Of a DNA stretch of 64,000 bases, positions 33,519-40,660 are shown one piece after another. The notes below the pieces were generated by a model. That model did not search any database. It was given only the letters and a program-made list of their open reading frames with translations, and was not told the DNA's origin. Source of the stretch: Desulfofundulus kuznetsovii DSM 6115 (GTDB lineage: Bacteria > Bacillota > Desulfotomaculia > Desulfotomaculales > Desulfovirgulaceae). Location: NCBI RefSeq assembly GCF_000214705.1, contig NC_015573.1, positions 3,107,001-3,171,000 of the forward strand, written 5' to 3'. Made by a program: the position numbers and the translations under genes. Within the stretch, counting starts at the first letter, position 1. Every line of letters starts with the position of its first letter.

Positions 33519-34541
33519 TTATTGATTCAACTTTTTCGCTTCCTCAAAGAGCTCCTTACCAATGACAGGTTCGTACTTGGCCCATACCGGCTGCATGGCC
33601 TCCACGAAAGCCTGGCGTTCTTCCGGAGTTAACTCGTGCACCTTGATTTTCTGCTTCAATTTAGCCAGGCTTTCCTGGTCCAGCTGATCGGCCAATTGCC
33701 GCTCATATTCAGTCGCTTCCTTCAGGCACTGTTCAACAGTTTCCCGAATATCCGGTGGGAGGCTATCCCAAAATTGTTTGTTTACAATCACGATATAGGA
33801 AAGATTGTTGACATTAGCTACAGTAAGATAATTCAGGACTTCGGCATATTTTTCGTTTTCGATGTTGTCAAAGGTAGCAATAGTTCCATCGACAACTTTT
33901 TGTTGAAGGGCGGTATAAACTTCACTAAACGGAATGTTGGCGGTTCCCGCACCCAGTGCCTGGAAAATATCGACCAATACACCGCCGGCGGGAATCCGGA
34001 ACTTCAGACCTTTAAAATCTTCAGGTGTTTTTAATTCCTTTTTGCTGTTCATGAACTGCCGCATGCCGTTGGGCCAGGCGGTAAGGCCGATCATGCCCTG
34101 GCTTTCCAGACTTCGCAACAACTTCTTACCTGCTTCACTATCCCAAAATCTGGCCGCCCCCTGGTTATCTTTAAACAGGAAAGGCATGTCCCCAATCTGG
34201 AATCGCTGGTCGAAACTGATTAACTTACCGGCGGATGGGGCGATAAACTGGACGTTATTGGCTTGAAGGGCTTCAAACTCATCTTTATCGCCATACAACT
34301 GGGAGGACGGAAATACCTGAATTTCTACCCGCCCGTTGGTACGCTCCTTTACCAGGTCCGCAAACTTTTGCGCAGCAAGACCCTTAGGTGTGCCCGGAGC
34401 AGTAACGTGACTGAACTTAGCCACTATTTTTTCAGTAGACTGGTTTTGAGCCGCTTCTTTTTTGCCGCCACAACCTGCCAGTAAAAGTGTGAACAAGGTC
34501 AACAAAGCTAACAGGGAAAGCAAGTAGTTCCGCTTTCTCAT
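33519..34541 (-). CDS. dctP: TRAP solute receptor DctP (lipoprotein)
   Basis: This 340-residue extracytoplasmic binding protein has a lipobox (LLLAGCGGKK, Cys near 24) and the DctP features: AKFSHVTAPGTPKGLAAQKF, NGRVEIQVFPSSQLYGDKDE, and GLKFRIPAGGVLVDIFQALG with the carboxylate-binding Arg. AGGAGGAGG precedes ATG 34541. It is the first gene of the TRAP operon, behind leader RNA A. The ligand is a carboxylate; the operon suggests a tricarboxylate or unsaturated acid. Confidence 0.93.
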   Translation of the reverse strand: MRKRNYLLSLLALLTLFTLLLAGCGGKKEAAQNQSTEKIVAKFSHVTAPGTPKGLAAQKFADLVKERTNGRVEIQVFPSSQLYGDKDEFEALQANNVQFIAPSAGKLISFDQRFQIGDMPFLFKDNQGAARFWDSEAGKKLLRSLESQGMIGLTAWPNGMRQFMNSKKELKTPEDFKGLKFRIPAGGVLVDIFQALGAGTANIPFSEVYTALQQKVVDGTIATFDNIENEKYAEVLNYLTVANVNNLSYIVIVNKQFWDSLPPDIRETVEQCLKEATEYERQLADQLDQESLAKLKQKIKVHELTPEERQAFVEAMQPVWAKYEPVIGKELFEEAKKLNQ

Positions 34542-34649
34542 TTGCGATACCTCCTCCTAAATTATCAAACTTTTTTCTTTATATTTCTTTTTCCCAAAAA
34601 TCACCTCCTGTGCGAACATAAGTATAAGTCAAAACCTAAACAAAAATCC

Positions 34650-34750
34650 GAAAATAAAAAATAGGTAACCATTGACGCCCGGCGTACAACTGGCTACCTA
34701 TCTACTCGCACCGCCCGATCGCTCGGGCGATTGTAGATATTACAGTTGAC
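34650..34750 (-). ncRNA. Leader RNA A with terminator, upstream of dctP
   Basis: Reading the minus strand: P1 CAACTG (34748-34743) with CAGTTG (34692-34687), P2 TATCTAC (34739-34733) with GTAGATA (34705-34699), and P3 CGCCCGA-GCGA-TCGGGCG. The 3' halves of P1/P2 also make a terminator stem ATAGGTAGCCA / TGGTTACCTAT followed by TTTTTTATTTT. The architecture and the loop sequence CGGGCGGT..GAGT are shared with leader B, while P2 and terminator stems covary. I do not recognise the class. About 100 nt separate it from dctP; a GGAGGTGA with a 10-codon TTG frame lies between. Confidence 0.72.
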
Positions 34751-34800
34751 GGACCTTATTAAAGACACTTTTTTCGCTTTAAAGCGTATTTATTTTTTCG

Positions 34801-35133
34801 CTACCTGGCCTTTTGACTTGCTTGCCCGGAACCGCTCAGGTAAGTCCGGTACAAGTCCTTAAGAGCGGCGATCAGCGCATTCTGCGCCGCCCCGTGATAA
34901 TATTCTTTAATTTCCTGAATTGGCCCTTCTATGCCATCTAAAAGGCTGTGGCCCACCAAAATTGATCTAATATACTCCTGAGCCAGCGGAGTAACCAGTG
35001 TGCAGGATGCCTGGACAATAACGCCGTACTTGCGATCAATTTCCGCAACAATGGCCAGGGTACCATATATACCCTTGGCCGCCATGCCCTGGGGAAGACT
35101 GGCATGGCCGGCCACAAACACCGTCTTTTTCAC
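34801..35133 (-). CDS. DUF3870-like protein
   Basis: This 110-residue protein starts KKTVFVAGHASLPQGMAAKG and contains GVIVQASCTLVTPLAQEYI and a C-terminal helical part with GAAQNALIAALKDLYR. It fits the small DUF3870 family often linked to organic-acid catabolism genes in Firmicutes; its function is unknown. GTG 35133 follows GGAGG by 7 nt. It lies just upstream of leader A and downstream of the MFS gene. A 12-bp palindrome CGCTTTAAAGCG (34775-34786) lies just past its stop. Confidence 0.65.
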   Translation of the reverse strand: MKKTVFVAGHASLPQGMAAKGIYGTLAIVAEIDRKYGVIVQASCTLVTPLAQEYIRSILVGHSLLDGIEGPIQEIKEYYHGAAQNALIAALKDLYRTYLSGSGQASQKAR

Positions 35134-35225
35134 CTTCAAGCCTCCATACCATCCCCGCTGCAAGCATTGAAGTCCCTGTTGCAAATTTTTTGAAAACCTG
35201 TTGATAGTGTATTCGACATAAATAT

Positions 35226-36440
35226 TTAATTTTCCTGCTGCCCGGGGTTAAAAATTTTTCTGGGTTCCACCAGGGATTTAACCACCCACACCGCATTGAT
35301 CAGTAACAGTGCACCGGTAACCGGGAAAACGGCATGTACACTAAACCGGGCGGCAATCAATCCTCCGGCCAGCGGCCCGGCAAAATTGCCCAAAAAAGTG
35401 GCGCTGGAAATTATGCCATAGGCCTTCCCCCGCTTTTCCTTCGGGAAAAGGTGCCCCACTATGGCATTGGCGGACGGGAAAATACCGGCCATGCAAAAGC
35501 CCAGGAAAAATCTTAAAATGCCCAGTTGCCAGGGGGAACCGGCCAGAGTTTGGGCCAGATACAGGAGACCAGCACCGGTAAGGGACAGCACCAGGGTTAG
35601 CTTATAGCCGGATCTGTCACTGCGACGCCCCAGTACAGGGGCGCCCAGCACATTGGCCACACCCGTGGAAGCAATGATTATCCCGGCGATTAAGGACAGA
35701 AAGCGCTCATCCCGGTACAAGGATTTCACAAAGATAGGTACCATGGGTTCCACAATGCGTACGGACAGCTGGGCAATGAAAATAACGACAAAAACAACCC
35801 AGAGAGGGGTTTGTCCGGGGGAAGATCCACTTTCCCCCGCCGGATCGTGAATATCCCGCACGGTGCAGCCAGGGCCAAAACTTTCCCTGATCAAACTATA
35901 TACCATTACCGCTGCCAGGGCGTTAATCAGGGTAATCAGATGGAAAACCTGATGGTACCCGTAAAGGCTGGCTATTATTCCACCGAACAGGGGGCCTGTT
36001 ATGGTTCCCGCCACCTGGGCCGTTTGCAAAAGCCCCAGGGCATAACCCAGGTGCTGTTCGGGCGTGTTCACCGCCACCAGGGCAATGGCTGCCGCATTAA
36101 AGCCACTGAAGGCCCCCATCAAAGCTCTGATGGCCGTAAACTGGTAAACATTCTGCGCCAGACTTAAAAAGACGGCAAATGTCGCCAGGGCAACCAGTGA
36201 ACGCAGAACCATGATTTTACAACCAAGGCGATCCGTCATGTTTCCCCACACCGGGGACATAATGGCCGAAGCCAGAAAATTGGCCGAGGCAATGATACCC
36301 GTCCAGACGGTTACGGCTCCTGGTTCTGTAACGCCCAGTTTCTCAATATAGAAGGGAAGAAAGGGCATGATCAACTGCATTGAAGACATGGCCAGAAACT
36401 GCGCCAGGCACAGGACATACAAATTTTTCTTCCATAGCAA
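35226..36440 (-). CDS. MFS efflux/uptake transporter (DHA1-like)
   Basis: This is a roughly 400-residue 12-helix major facilitator. The motif-A-like loop MSPVWGNMTDRLGCKIMVL follows helix 2, and a second half-repeat GAPVLGRRSDRSGYKL is near residue 265. The family PF07690 shape is clear; the substrate is not. TTG 36440 is preferred because GGGGGGAAAAAGA precedes it; the ATG at 36473 has no site. It lies between the kor operon and the DUF3870 gene, with an inverted repeat at 36488-36542 upstream. Confidence 0.85.
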   Translation of the reverse strand: MLWKKNLYVLCLAQFLAMSSMQLIMPFLPFYIEKLGVTEPGAVTVWTGIIASANFLASAIMSPVWGNMTDRLGCKIMVLRSLVALATFAVFLSLAQNVYQFTAIRALMGAFSGFNAAAIALVAVNTPEQHLGYALGLLQTAQVAGTITGPLFGGIIASLYGYHQVFHLITLINALAAVMVYSLIRESFGPGCTVRDIHDPAGESGSSPGQTPLWVVFVVIFIAQLSVRIVEPMVPIFVKSLYRDERFLSLIAGIIIASTGVANVLGAPVLGRRSDRSGYKLTLVLSLTGAGLLYLAQTLAGSPWQLGILRFFLGFCMAGIFPSANAIVGHLFPKEKRGKAYGIISSATFLGNFAGPLAGGLIAARFSVHAVFPVTGALLLINAVWVVKSLVEPRKIFNPGQQEN

Positions 36441-36487
36441 TCTTTTTCCCCCCGATGGTCCCCGTGGCCCCATTCAGACCGTAATAA

Positions 36488-36542
36488 GATACTGTCGCAA
36501 AAGCAGCCGGAGGGAAATCTTCCCCGGACTGGCGACAGTATC
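36488..36542. repeat. 55-bp inverted repeat between korC and the MFS gene
   Basis: Perfect 11-bp arms GATACTGTCGC / GCGACAGTATC enclose a second stem (CAG-CCGG-GGAA with TTCC-CCGG-CTG). The outer arm resembles IS6-type terminal repeats (GGTACTGTCGCAAA-like), and a similar half is seen at 47890-47904. It could be a minimal transposon remnant or a cruciform/terminator. The rest of 36543-36654 shows no gene. Confidence 0.6.
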
Positions 36543-36654
36543 AATTACAGCCCTATCCATTTCTTCTGCACCGGGAGTGTTTTTCCTCCGGCAGTTTCTG
36601 ACAGCCAAACAATCCCCCTGGAAATGTGCTCCCAGCCCAAAACAACCCTTCTTT

Positions 36655-37221
36655 TTAAGCCGGAACCTTTACCGAAGAGGCCTTCGCCATTTCAAACCCT
36701 GCTTCCAGGGCCTGCATATTCAAGGTTTCGGTACCTTTGGGGATGCGGGAAAGCAACGCCTGCTCCAGGGCCTGACGGGAGACAGCACCGGTCAGTCCGG
36801 CCAGTATCCCCAGCGCCACTATATTGGCCACCAGTTCCTTGCCCACCTTTTCCCGGGCCAGGCGGCTGATGGGAAAAACGTACACCCGCCCCGGGGTGGC
36901 CGGTATATTTTTTACGTAGGTGCTGTCAACAATTAAAAGGCCTCCCTTTTTTACACGAGCGGCATATTTATTGGCTGCTTCCTGGCTCATGGCCAGCACC
37001 ACATCCGGGCAGGTAACCTTCGGGTAATCAATTTCCCCGTCGCTTACCACCACCTCAGCCTTGCTGGCGCCACCCCGGGCTTCCGGCCCGTAGGACTGGG
37101 CCTGCACGGCGTTTTTGCCCTCCCGGATGGCCGCATCGGCTAAAATAACGCCCGCCAGGATCAGGCCCTGGCCACCCGAACCGCTCAACCTGAATTCTAT
37201 CGTTCCGGACATTTTACTCAT
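36655..37221 (-). CDS. korC: 2-oxoglutarate:ferredoxin oxidoreductase gamma subunit
   Basis: This 188-residue subunit reads IEFRLSGSGGQGLILAGVIL, QSYGPEARGGASKAEVVVSD and ALGILAGLTGAVSRQALE, the standard gamma (KorC/PorG) pattern. It follows korB by 9 nt. With KorA, KorB and KorD it makes the four-subunit enzyme that interconverts 2-oxoglutarate and succinyl-CoA with ferredoxin. Confidence 0.92.
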   Translation of the reverse strand: MSKMSGTIEFRLSGSGGQGLILAGVILADAAIREGKNAVQAQSYGPEARGGASKAEVVVSDGEIDYPKVTCPDVVLAMSQEAANKYAARVKKGGLLIVDSTYVKNIPATPGRVYVFPISRLAREKVGKELVANIVALGILAGLTGAVSRQALEQALLSRIPKGTETLNMQALEAGFEMAKASSVKVPA

Positions 37222-37230
37222 CTCCTTTGC

Positions 37231-38052
37231 TCACTGGTTTTTGCCCTTTGCCCTGGCCATGATTTCTTCGTACATGGCGGTGTATTCGGGAGCTTCCCCC
37301 CTGTACAACTCACCAATCACTATTTTATCCTGCAACTCCTCCGGGCTCATTTTTTCCGCCTGTTTCACCGTTACAGCATGTTCCTTCTGCCAGAGAAGCA
37401 TTTGCAGGCCGTTGCCCATTTTGTTGCGCCGCCCGTACCCCACCGGGCAGGCGGTAATGGCCTCAATGACGCTGAAGCCCTTGTTTTTGGCTCCGGCTAT
37501 AATCAATTTTTCCAGCATGGTGGCATGATAGGTGGTAGCCCGGGCCACATAGGTGGCGCCGGCACCTTTAGCCAGTTCGGCAATATCAAAGTTTCGCTCT
37601 ACATTCCCGTAGGGGGCGGTAGTCGCCCTTTTGCCGGGAGGAGTGAGGGGCGAATATTGCCCCCCGGTCATACCATAGATGCTGTTGTTGAAAATGATGG
37701 CCGTGAGGTCTATATTGCGCCTGGCAGCGTGTATAAAGTGATTGCCGCCGATGGCCGTGGCGTCGCCGTCTCCCATCAGGACAAAGACATCCAGTTCAGG
37801 CCTGGCCAGTTTGATACCGGTGGCAAAGGCCAGCGCCCGCCCGTGGGTGGTGTGCAGGGTGTTGAAATCCAGGTAACCCGCCGCCCGGGAAGAACAGCCG
37901 ATGCCGGAAACCACCACGGTTTTGTCCGGGTCGTACCCCAGTTTCTCAATGGCCCTGACCAACGCCGATAAAACTATGCCGTTGCCGCAACCGGGACACC
38001 AGATATGGGGAAACCGGTCAGACCGCAGGTGGGATTCAACCTGACTGAGCAT
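37231..38052 (-). CDS. korB: 2-oxoglutarate:ferredoxin oxidoreductase beta subunit
   Basis: This 273-residue TPP-binding subunit has HIWCPGCGNGIVLSALVRAI near residue 16, GIGCSSRAAGYLDFNTLHTTHG (Cys ligand of a 4Fe-4S cluster) and the TPP motif GDGDATAIGGNHFIHAARRN. The substrate-side SIYGMTGGQYSPLTPPGKR is typical of 2-oxoacid oxidoreductases of the 2-oxoglutarate clade. The start overlaps korA by 17 nt and has AAGGAGG upstream. Confidence 0.93.
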   Translation of the reverse strand: MLSQVESHLRSDRFPHIWCPGCGNGIVLSALVRAIEKLGYDPDKTVVVSGIGCSSRAAGYLDFNTLHTTHGRALAFATGIKLARPELDVFVLMGDGDATAIGGNHFIHAARRNIDLTAIIFNNSIYGMTGGQYSPLTPPGKRATTAPYGNVERNFDIAELAKGAGATYVARATTYHATMLEKLIIAGAKNKGFSVIEAITACPVGYGRRNKMGNGLQMLLWQKEHAVTVKQAEKMSPEELQDKIVIGELYRGEAPEYTAMYEEIMARAKGKNQ

Positions 38053-39196
38053 CCGTTGTCACCTCCTTGATGGCGGACAGGATTTCGTCAAAGGTGATCA
38101 GTTCCCCGTTCAACCGGTTAACCCCCGTCACCCTTACCCGGCCCTGCACTGCCCGCTCCACTTCTCCCTTGAGCTGGCCCAGGTTCATCTCGGCCACGAT
38201 GATGTGCCGCACCCGGCCGGCCAGTTCCGCCACCTCTTTTTCCGGGAAGGGCCAGATGGTTACCGGCCGGAACAGCCCCGCTTTGATACCCGTTTCCCGG
38301 GCATCCTTGACCGCCCGTTTAGCCGATCTGGCCACCGCACCATAGGCGACCACAACTACTTCCGCATCCTCCAGCTGATAGCCCTCTGCGGTAACTACAT
38401 CATCCAGATGGTCGTAAATTTTCTGGTGCAGCCTCAGAATTAAGCTTTCAGCAATCTGAGGGTCGGTGGTGGGATTGCCTTTTTCATCGTGCACCAGCCC
38501 CGTTACGTGGTAACGGTAACCATCTCCGAAGTTGGCCATGGGCGGTACACCGTCATCGCCGGGGCGGTAGGGGTAATAATCTTTTGGCTCCACCGCCGGC
38601 TTTTTACGCTCAATTACCTCCACTTCCCCGGCCCGGGGCAGAATCACCCGTTCCCGCATGTGACCGATCACTTCGTCCATGAGCAGGATCACCGGCACCC
38701 GGTACTTTTCCGATAGGTTGACCGCCCGGATGGCCAGCATGTATGCCTCCCGCACCGAGGCAGGACAGAGGACGATGACCGGGTGATCGCCGTGGGTTCC
38801 CCACCTGGCCTGCATCACATCCCCCTGGGCCGGAGCGGTGGGAATACCCGTACTGGGTCCCCAGCGCTGCACATTGACAATCACGCAGGGAATTTCAGCC
38901 ATAGCCGCATAGCCGATGTTCTCCTGCTTCAGCGAAAAGCCCGGCCCGCTGGTGGCCGTAAGGGCCTTCACCCCGGCCAGGGAAGCACCGATTACCGCGG
39001 CCATACTGGCAATCTCGTCTTCCATCTGGATGAACTTACCGCCCAACCCGGGCAGGCGTTCGGCCATCAATTCGGCAATCTCCGTGGAGGGGGTGATGGG
39101 GTAACCGGCAAAAAAGCGTACTCCGGCCGCCAGGGCTCCTTCCACCACCGCCTCGTTGCCCTGCATCAGACGGGCCATTTCCACCACATCGCTCAT
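38036..39196 (-). CDS. korA: 2-oxoglutarate:ferredoxin oxidoreductase alpha subunit
   Basis: This 386-residue subunit carries the pyrimidine/transketolase-like domains: GNEAVVEGALAAGVRFFAGYPITPSTEIAEL, TATSGPGFSLKQENIGYAAM and PTAPAQGDVMQARWGTHGDH. The length and the PITPSTE and PTAPAQGD motifs match KorA rather than pyruvate enzymes. It overlaps korD by 4 nt (ATGA). It uses 2-oxoglutarate from isocitrate dehydrogenase, or runs in reverse if the pathway is reductive. Confidence 0.93.
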   Translation of the reverse strand: MSDVVEMARLMQGNEAVVEGALAAGVRFFAGYPITPSTEIAELMAERLPGLGGKFIQMEDEIASMAAVIGASLAGVKALTATSGPGFSLKQENIGYAAMAEIPCVIVNVQRWGPSTGIPTAPAQGDVMQARWGTHGDHPVIVLCPASVREAYMLAIRAVNLSEKYRVPVILLMDEVIGHMRERVILPRAGEVEVIERKKPAVEPKDYYPYRPGDDGVPPMANFGDGYRYHVTGLVHDEKGNPTTDPQIAESLILRLHQKIYDHLDDVVTAEGYQLEDAEVVVVAYGAVARSAKRAVKDARETGIKAGLFRPVTIWPFPEKEVAELAGRVRHIIVAEMNLGQLKGEVERAVQGRVRVTGVNRLNGELITFDEILSAIKEVTTDAQSG

Positions 39197-39414
39197 TGTT
39201 CCTTCACCTCTATGCCGATGGCAAAGTCCGGACAGTGGATTTCACACCGGCCGCAACCAACGCAGCGGTCGGAATTCACCACCGCAACCTTGCCCGAACC
39301 ATTCAGGGAGAGCACTTCCTTGGGGCAAAGAGCGACACAAATCCCGCACCCCTTGCACCATCTTTCCCGCACCTCTATATGCACAGCTTTTGGAGCGGCT
39401 AAAGCATTAGCCAT
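39193..39414 (-). CDS. korD: Ferredoxin-type delta subunit of 2-oxoglutarate oxidoreductase
   Basis: This small protein has two 4Fe-4S motifs, CKGCGICVALCP and CVGCGRCEIHCP, and is the electron-transfer subunit of the KorDABC complex. ATG 39414 follows GAGGTG by about 6 nt; upstream ATG/GTG alternatives exist within 9 nt. It is the first gene of the kor operon; the terminator at 39536-39570 separates it from the Nuo-like genes. Confidence 0.9.
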   Translation of the reverse strand: MANALAAPKAVHIEVRERWCKGCGICVALCPKEVLSLNGSGKVAVVNSDRCVGCGRCEIHCPDFAIGIEVKEQ

Positions 39415-39535
39415 TGCCATCACCTCGCGCGGTTTGGAACCTTTACCTGATTATACACGCAAGAGTTGTGCCAGACCCTATGTAATTGCTGGCGGTTGGG
39501 GGAATAGGCGGCAAAGCCTTGAACCACCCCGGCTG

Positions 39536-39570
39536 CAGAAAAAATAAAGCAGGAAGAAAGTACTTCCTGC
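39536..39570 (-). terminator. Terminator after the HoxU-like gene
   Basis: Stem GCAGGAAG / CTTCCTGC (39549-39570) with a short loop, followed on the minus strand by TTTATTTTTTC. It ends the nuoE-nuoF-hoxU-like operon before the kor operon. Confidence 0.75.
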
Positions 39571-39698
39571 GACGGCATTTTTCCGTATTCCATCTCAAAG
39601 CGAAACGGGAAGCTATCTCATTCTGCGACGCCGGGGTAAACTTTGGCAGCGTTACCGCTAAATCAGGAACTTCCGGCATTTATCTCAAATTGAGAAGA

Positions 39699-40340
39699 TC
39701 AGGCCTCTTTCCCCGTCAGGGCACCCACGGGACAGACTCTGGTACATTCGCCGCAACCGTTACAACCCGACTGGCCAAGGGGAACATCCCCAAAGGTGGT
39801 TACTTTGCGCTCAAACCCCCTTCCGGCAAAACCCAGCACTCCGGTGCCTTTTTCCCGGCAGACCCACACACACCGCCCGCAGAGGACACACTTGCCGGGG
39901 TCGTAGCGCACTACCGGGCTGGAGTCGTCCACCTGCAGATTCCGTTCCAGCTTTCTCAGCCGCTTCACCCGTAAGGGGAAGCGGCGTTCCCGGGCAATCC
40001 GCTGCAATTCGCAGGAGCGGTTGCGGGGGCAGTTGGCGCAGTCCAGGTGGTGATTGGACAAAAGGAGCTCAAAGGCCGTGTGTACCAGGCGGTCCACCCG
40101 CGGGCTGCGGGTGGACACCACCATGCCTTCCACCACGGGCTCGGTGCAGGCGGTCACCGGACGCGGGTAGCCCTCGATCTCCACAAAGCACAACCGGCAG
40201 GCGGCAGCCGGGTGTTTTACCCCGGGAATGGCGCAGAGGTTGGGAATGTAGATGCCGTTTTCCAGGGCCGCCCAGAGCAGTTTTTCCCCTTCCCGCGCCT
40301 TTATGGTCCGGCCATCTATGGTTAAGGTGACTGTTTTCAT
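39699..40340 (-). CDS. HoxU/NuoG-N-terminal-like iron-sulfur protein
   Basis: This 213-residue protein matches the N-terminal Fe-S part of NuoG, HoxU and Fe-hydrogenase. It has a 2Fe-2S domain (PNLCAIPGVKHPAAACRLCFVEIEG split by ligand spacing), the His-Cys cluster motif HHLDCANCPRNRSCELQ near residue 98, and two 4Fe-4S sites, CVLCGRCVWVC and CNGCGECTRVCP. It lacks any hydrogenase or molybdopterin domain. With NuoE and NuoF upstream it forms a diaphorase-type trimer. The catalytic partner must lie elsewhere. Confidence 0.82.
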   Translation of the reverse strand: MKTVTLTIDGRTIKAREGEKLLWAALENGIYIPNLCAIPGVKHPAAACRLCFVEIEGYPRPVTACTEPVVEGMVVSTRSPRVDRLVHTAFELLLSNHHLDCANCPRNRSCELQRIARERRFPLRVKRLRKLERNLQVDDSSPVVRYDPGKCVLCGRCVWVCREKGTGVLGFAGRGFERKVTTFGDVPLGQSGCNGCGECTRVCPVGALTGKEA

Positions 40341-40393
40341 ATTTAATCCTCCGGCTATATTTTTACAGTGTCATGTAGTCAGTAAACCCGGTT

Positions 40394-40646
40394 GGATGCG
40401 GTGCTGTCCTCGCTCACTCCAGTGCTTCGCGCCGACAGCACCACGGCTCGCTTCGGGCCGGCTCTGGCTCTCTGCGGATTGCCCGCCACTAATCATTCTT
40501 CGTTGTTACCTCTTGAAGTAATATGTCTTAAGGTCTTCTTCCGAGTAGTTCATCATGCGTCCTCGAAAGCCGAGCCGGCAACCTCGCTTCGCCGGGTGCT
40601 GTTACCGGCGCTTCGCAAGTCGTTCGCTCCGGACAGCGCCGCATCC
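40394..40646. repeat. GC-rich nested inverted-repeat spacer 2
   Basis: The outer arms GGATGCGGTGCTGTCC (40394-40409) and GGACAGCGCCGCATCC (40631-40646) are complementary with one G/T-type difference. Inside, GGTGCTGTC (40400-40408) and GACAGCACC (40434-40442) form a separate hairpin around a CTCGCTCAC..GTGCTTCG module. The segment sits between nuoF and the HoxU-like gene and contains no credible ORF. Related spacers are at 5667-5870 and 47913-47949. Confidence 0.65.
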
Positions 40647-40660
40647 TTGTTATAACGGTT

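Noticed and set aside
34775-34786. Terminator for the DUF3870 gene at CGCTTTAAAGCG
   Set aside because: On the gene's strand the palindrome is followed by A-runs, not T-runs; the T-rich side faces the other strand where no gene ends.
40381-40660. Protein-coding gene in spacer 2
   Set aside because: Frames are Arg/Ser/Ala-rich and repetitive without a ribosome site; the inverted-repeat structure explains the composition better.
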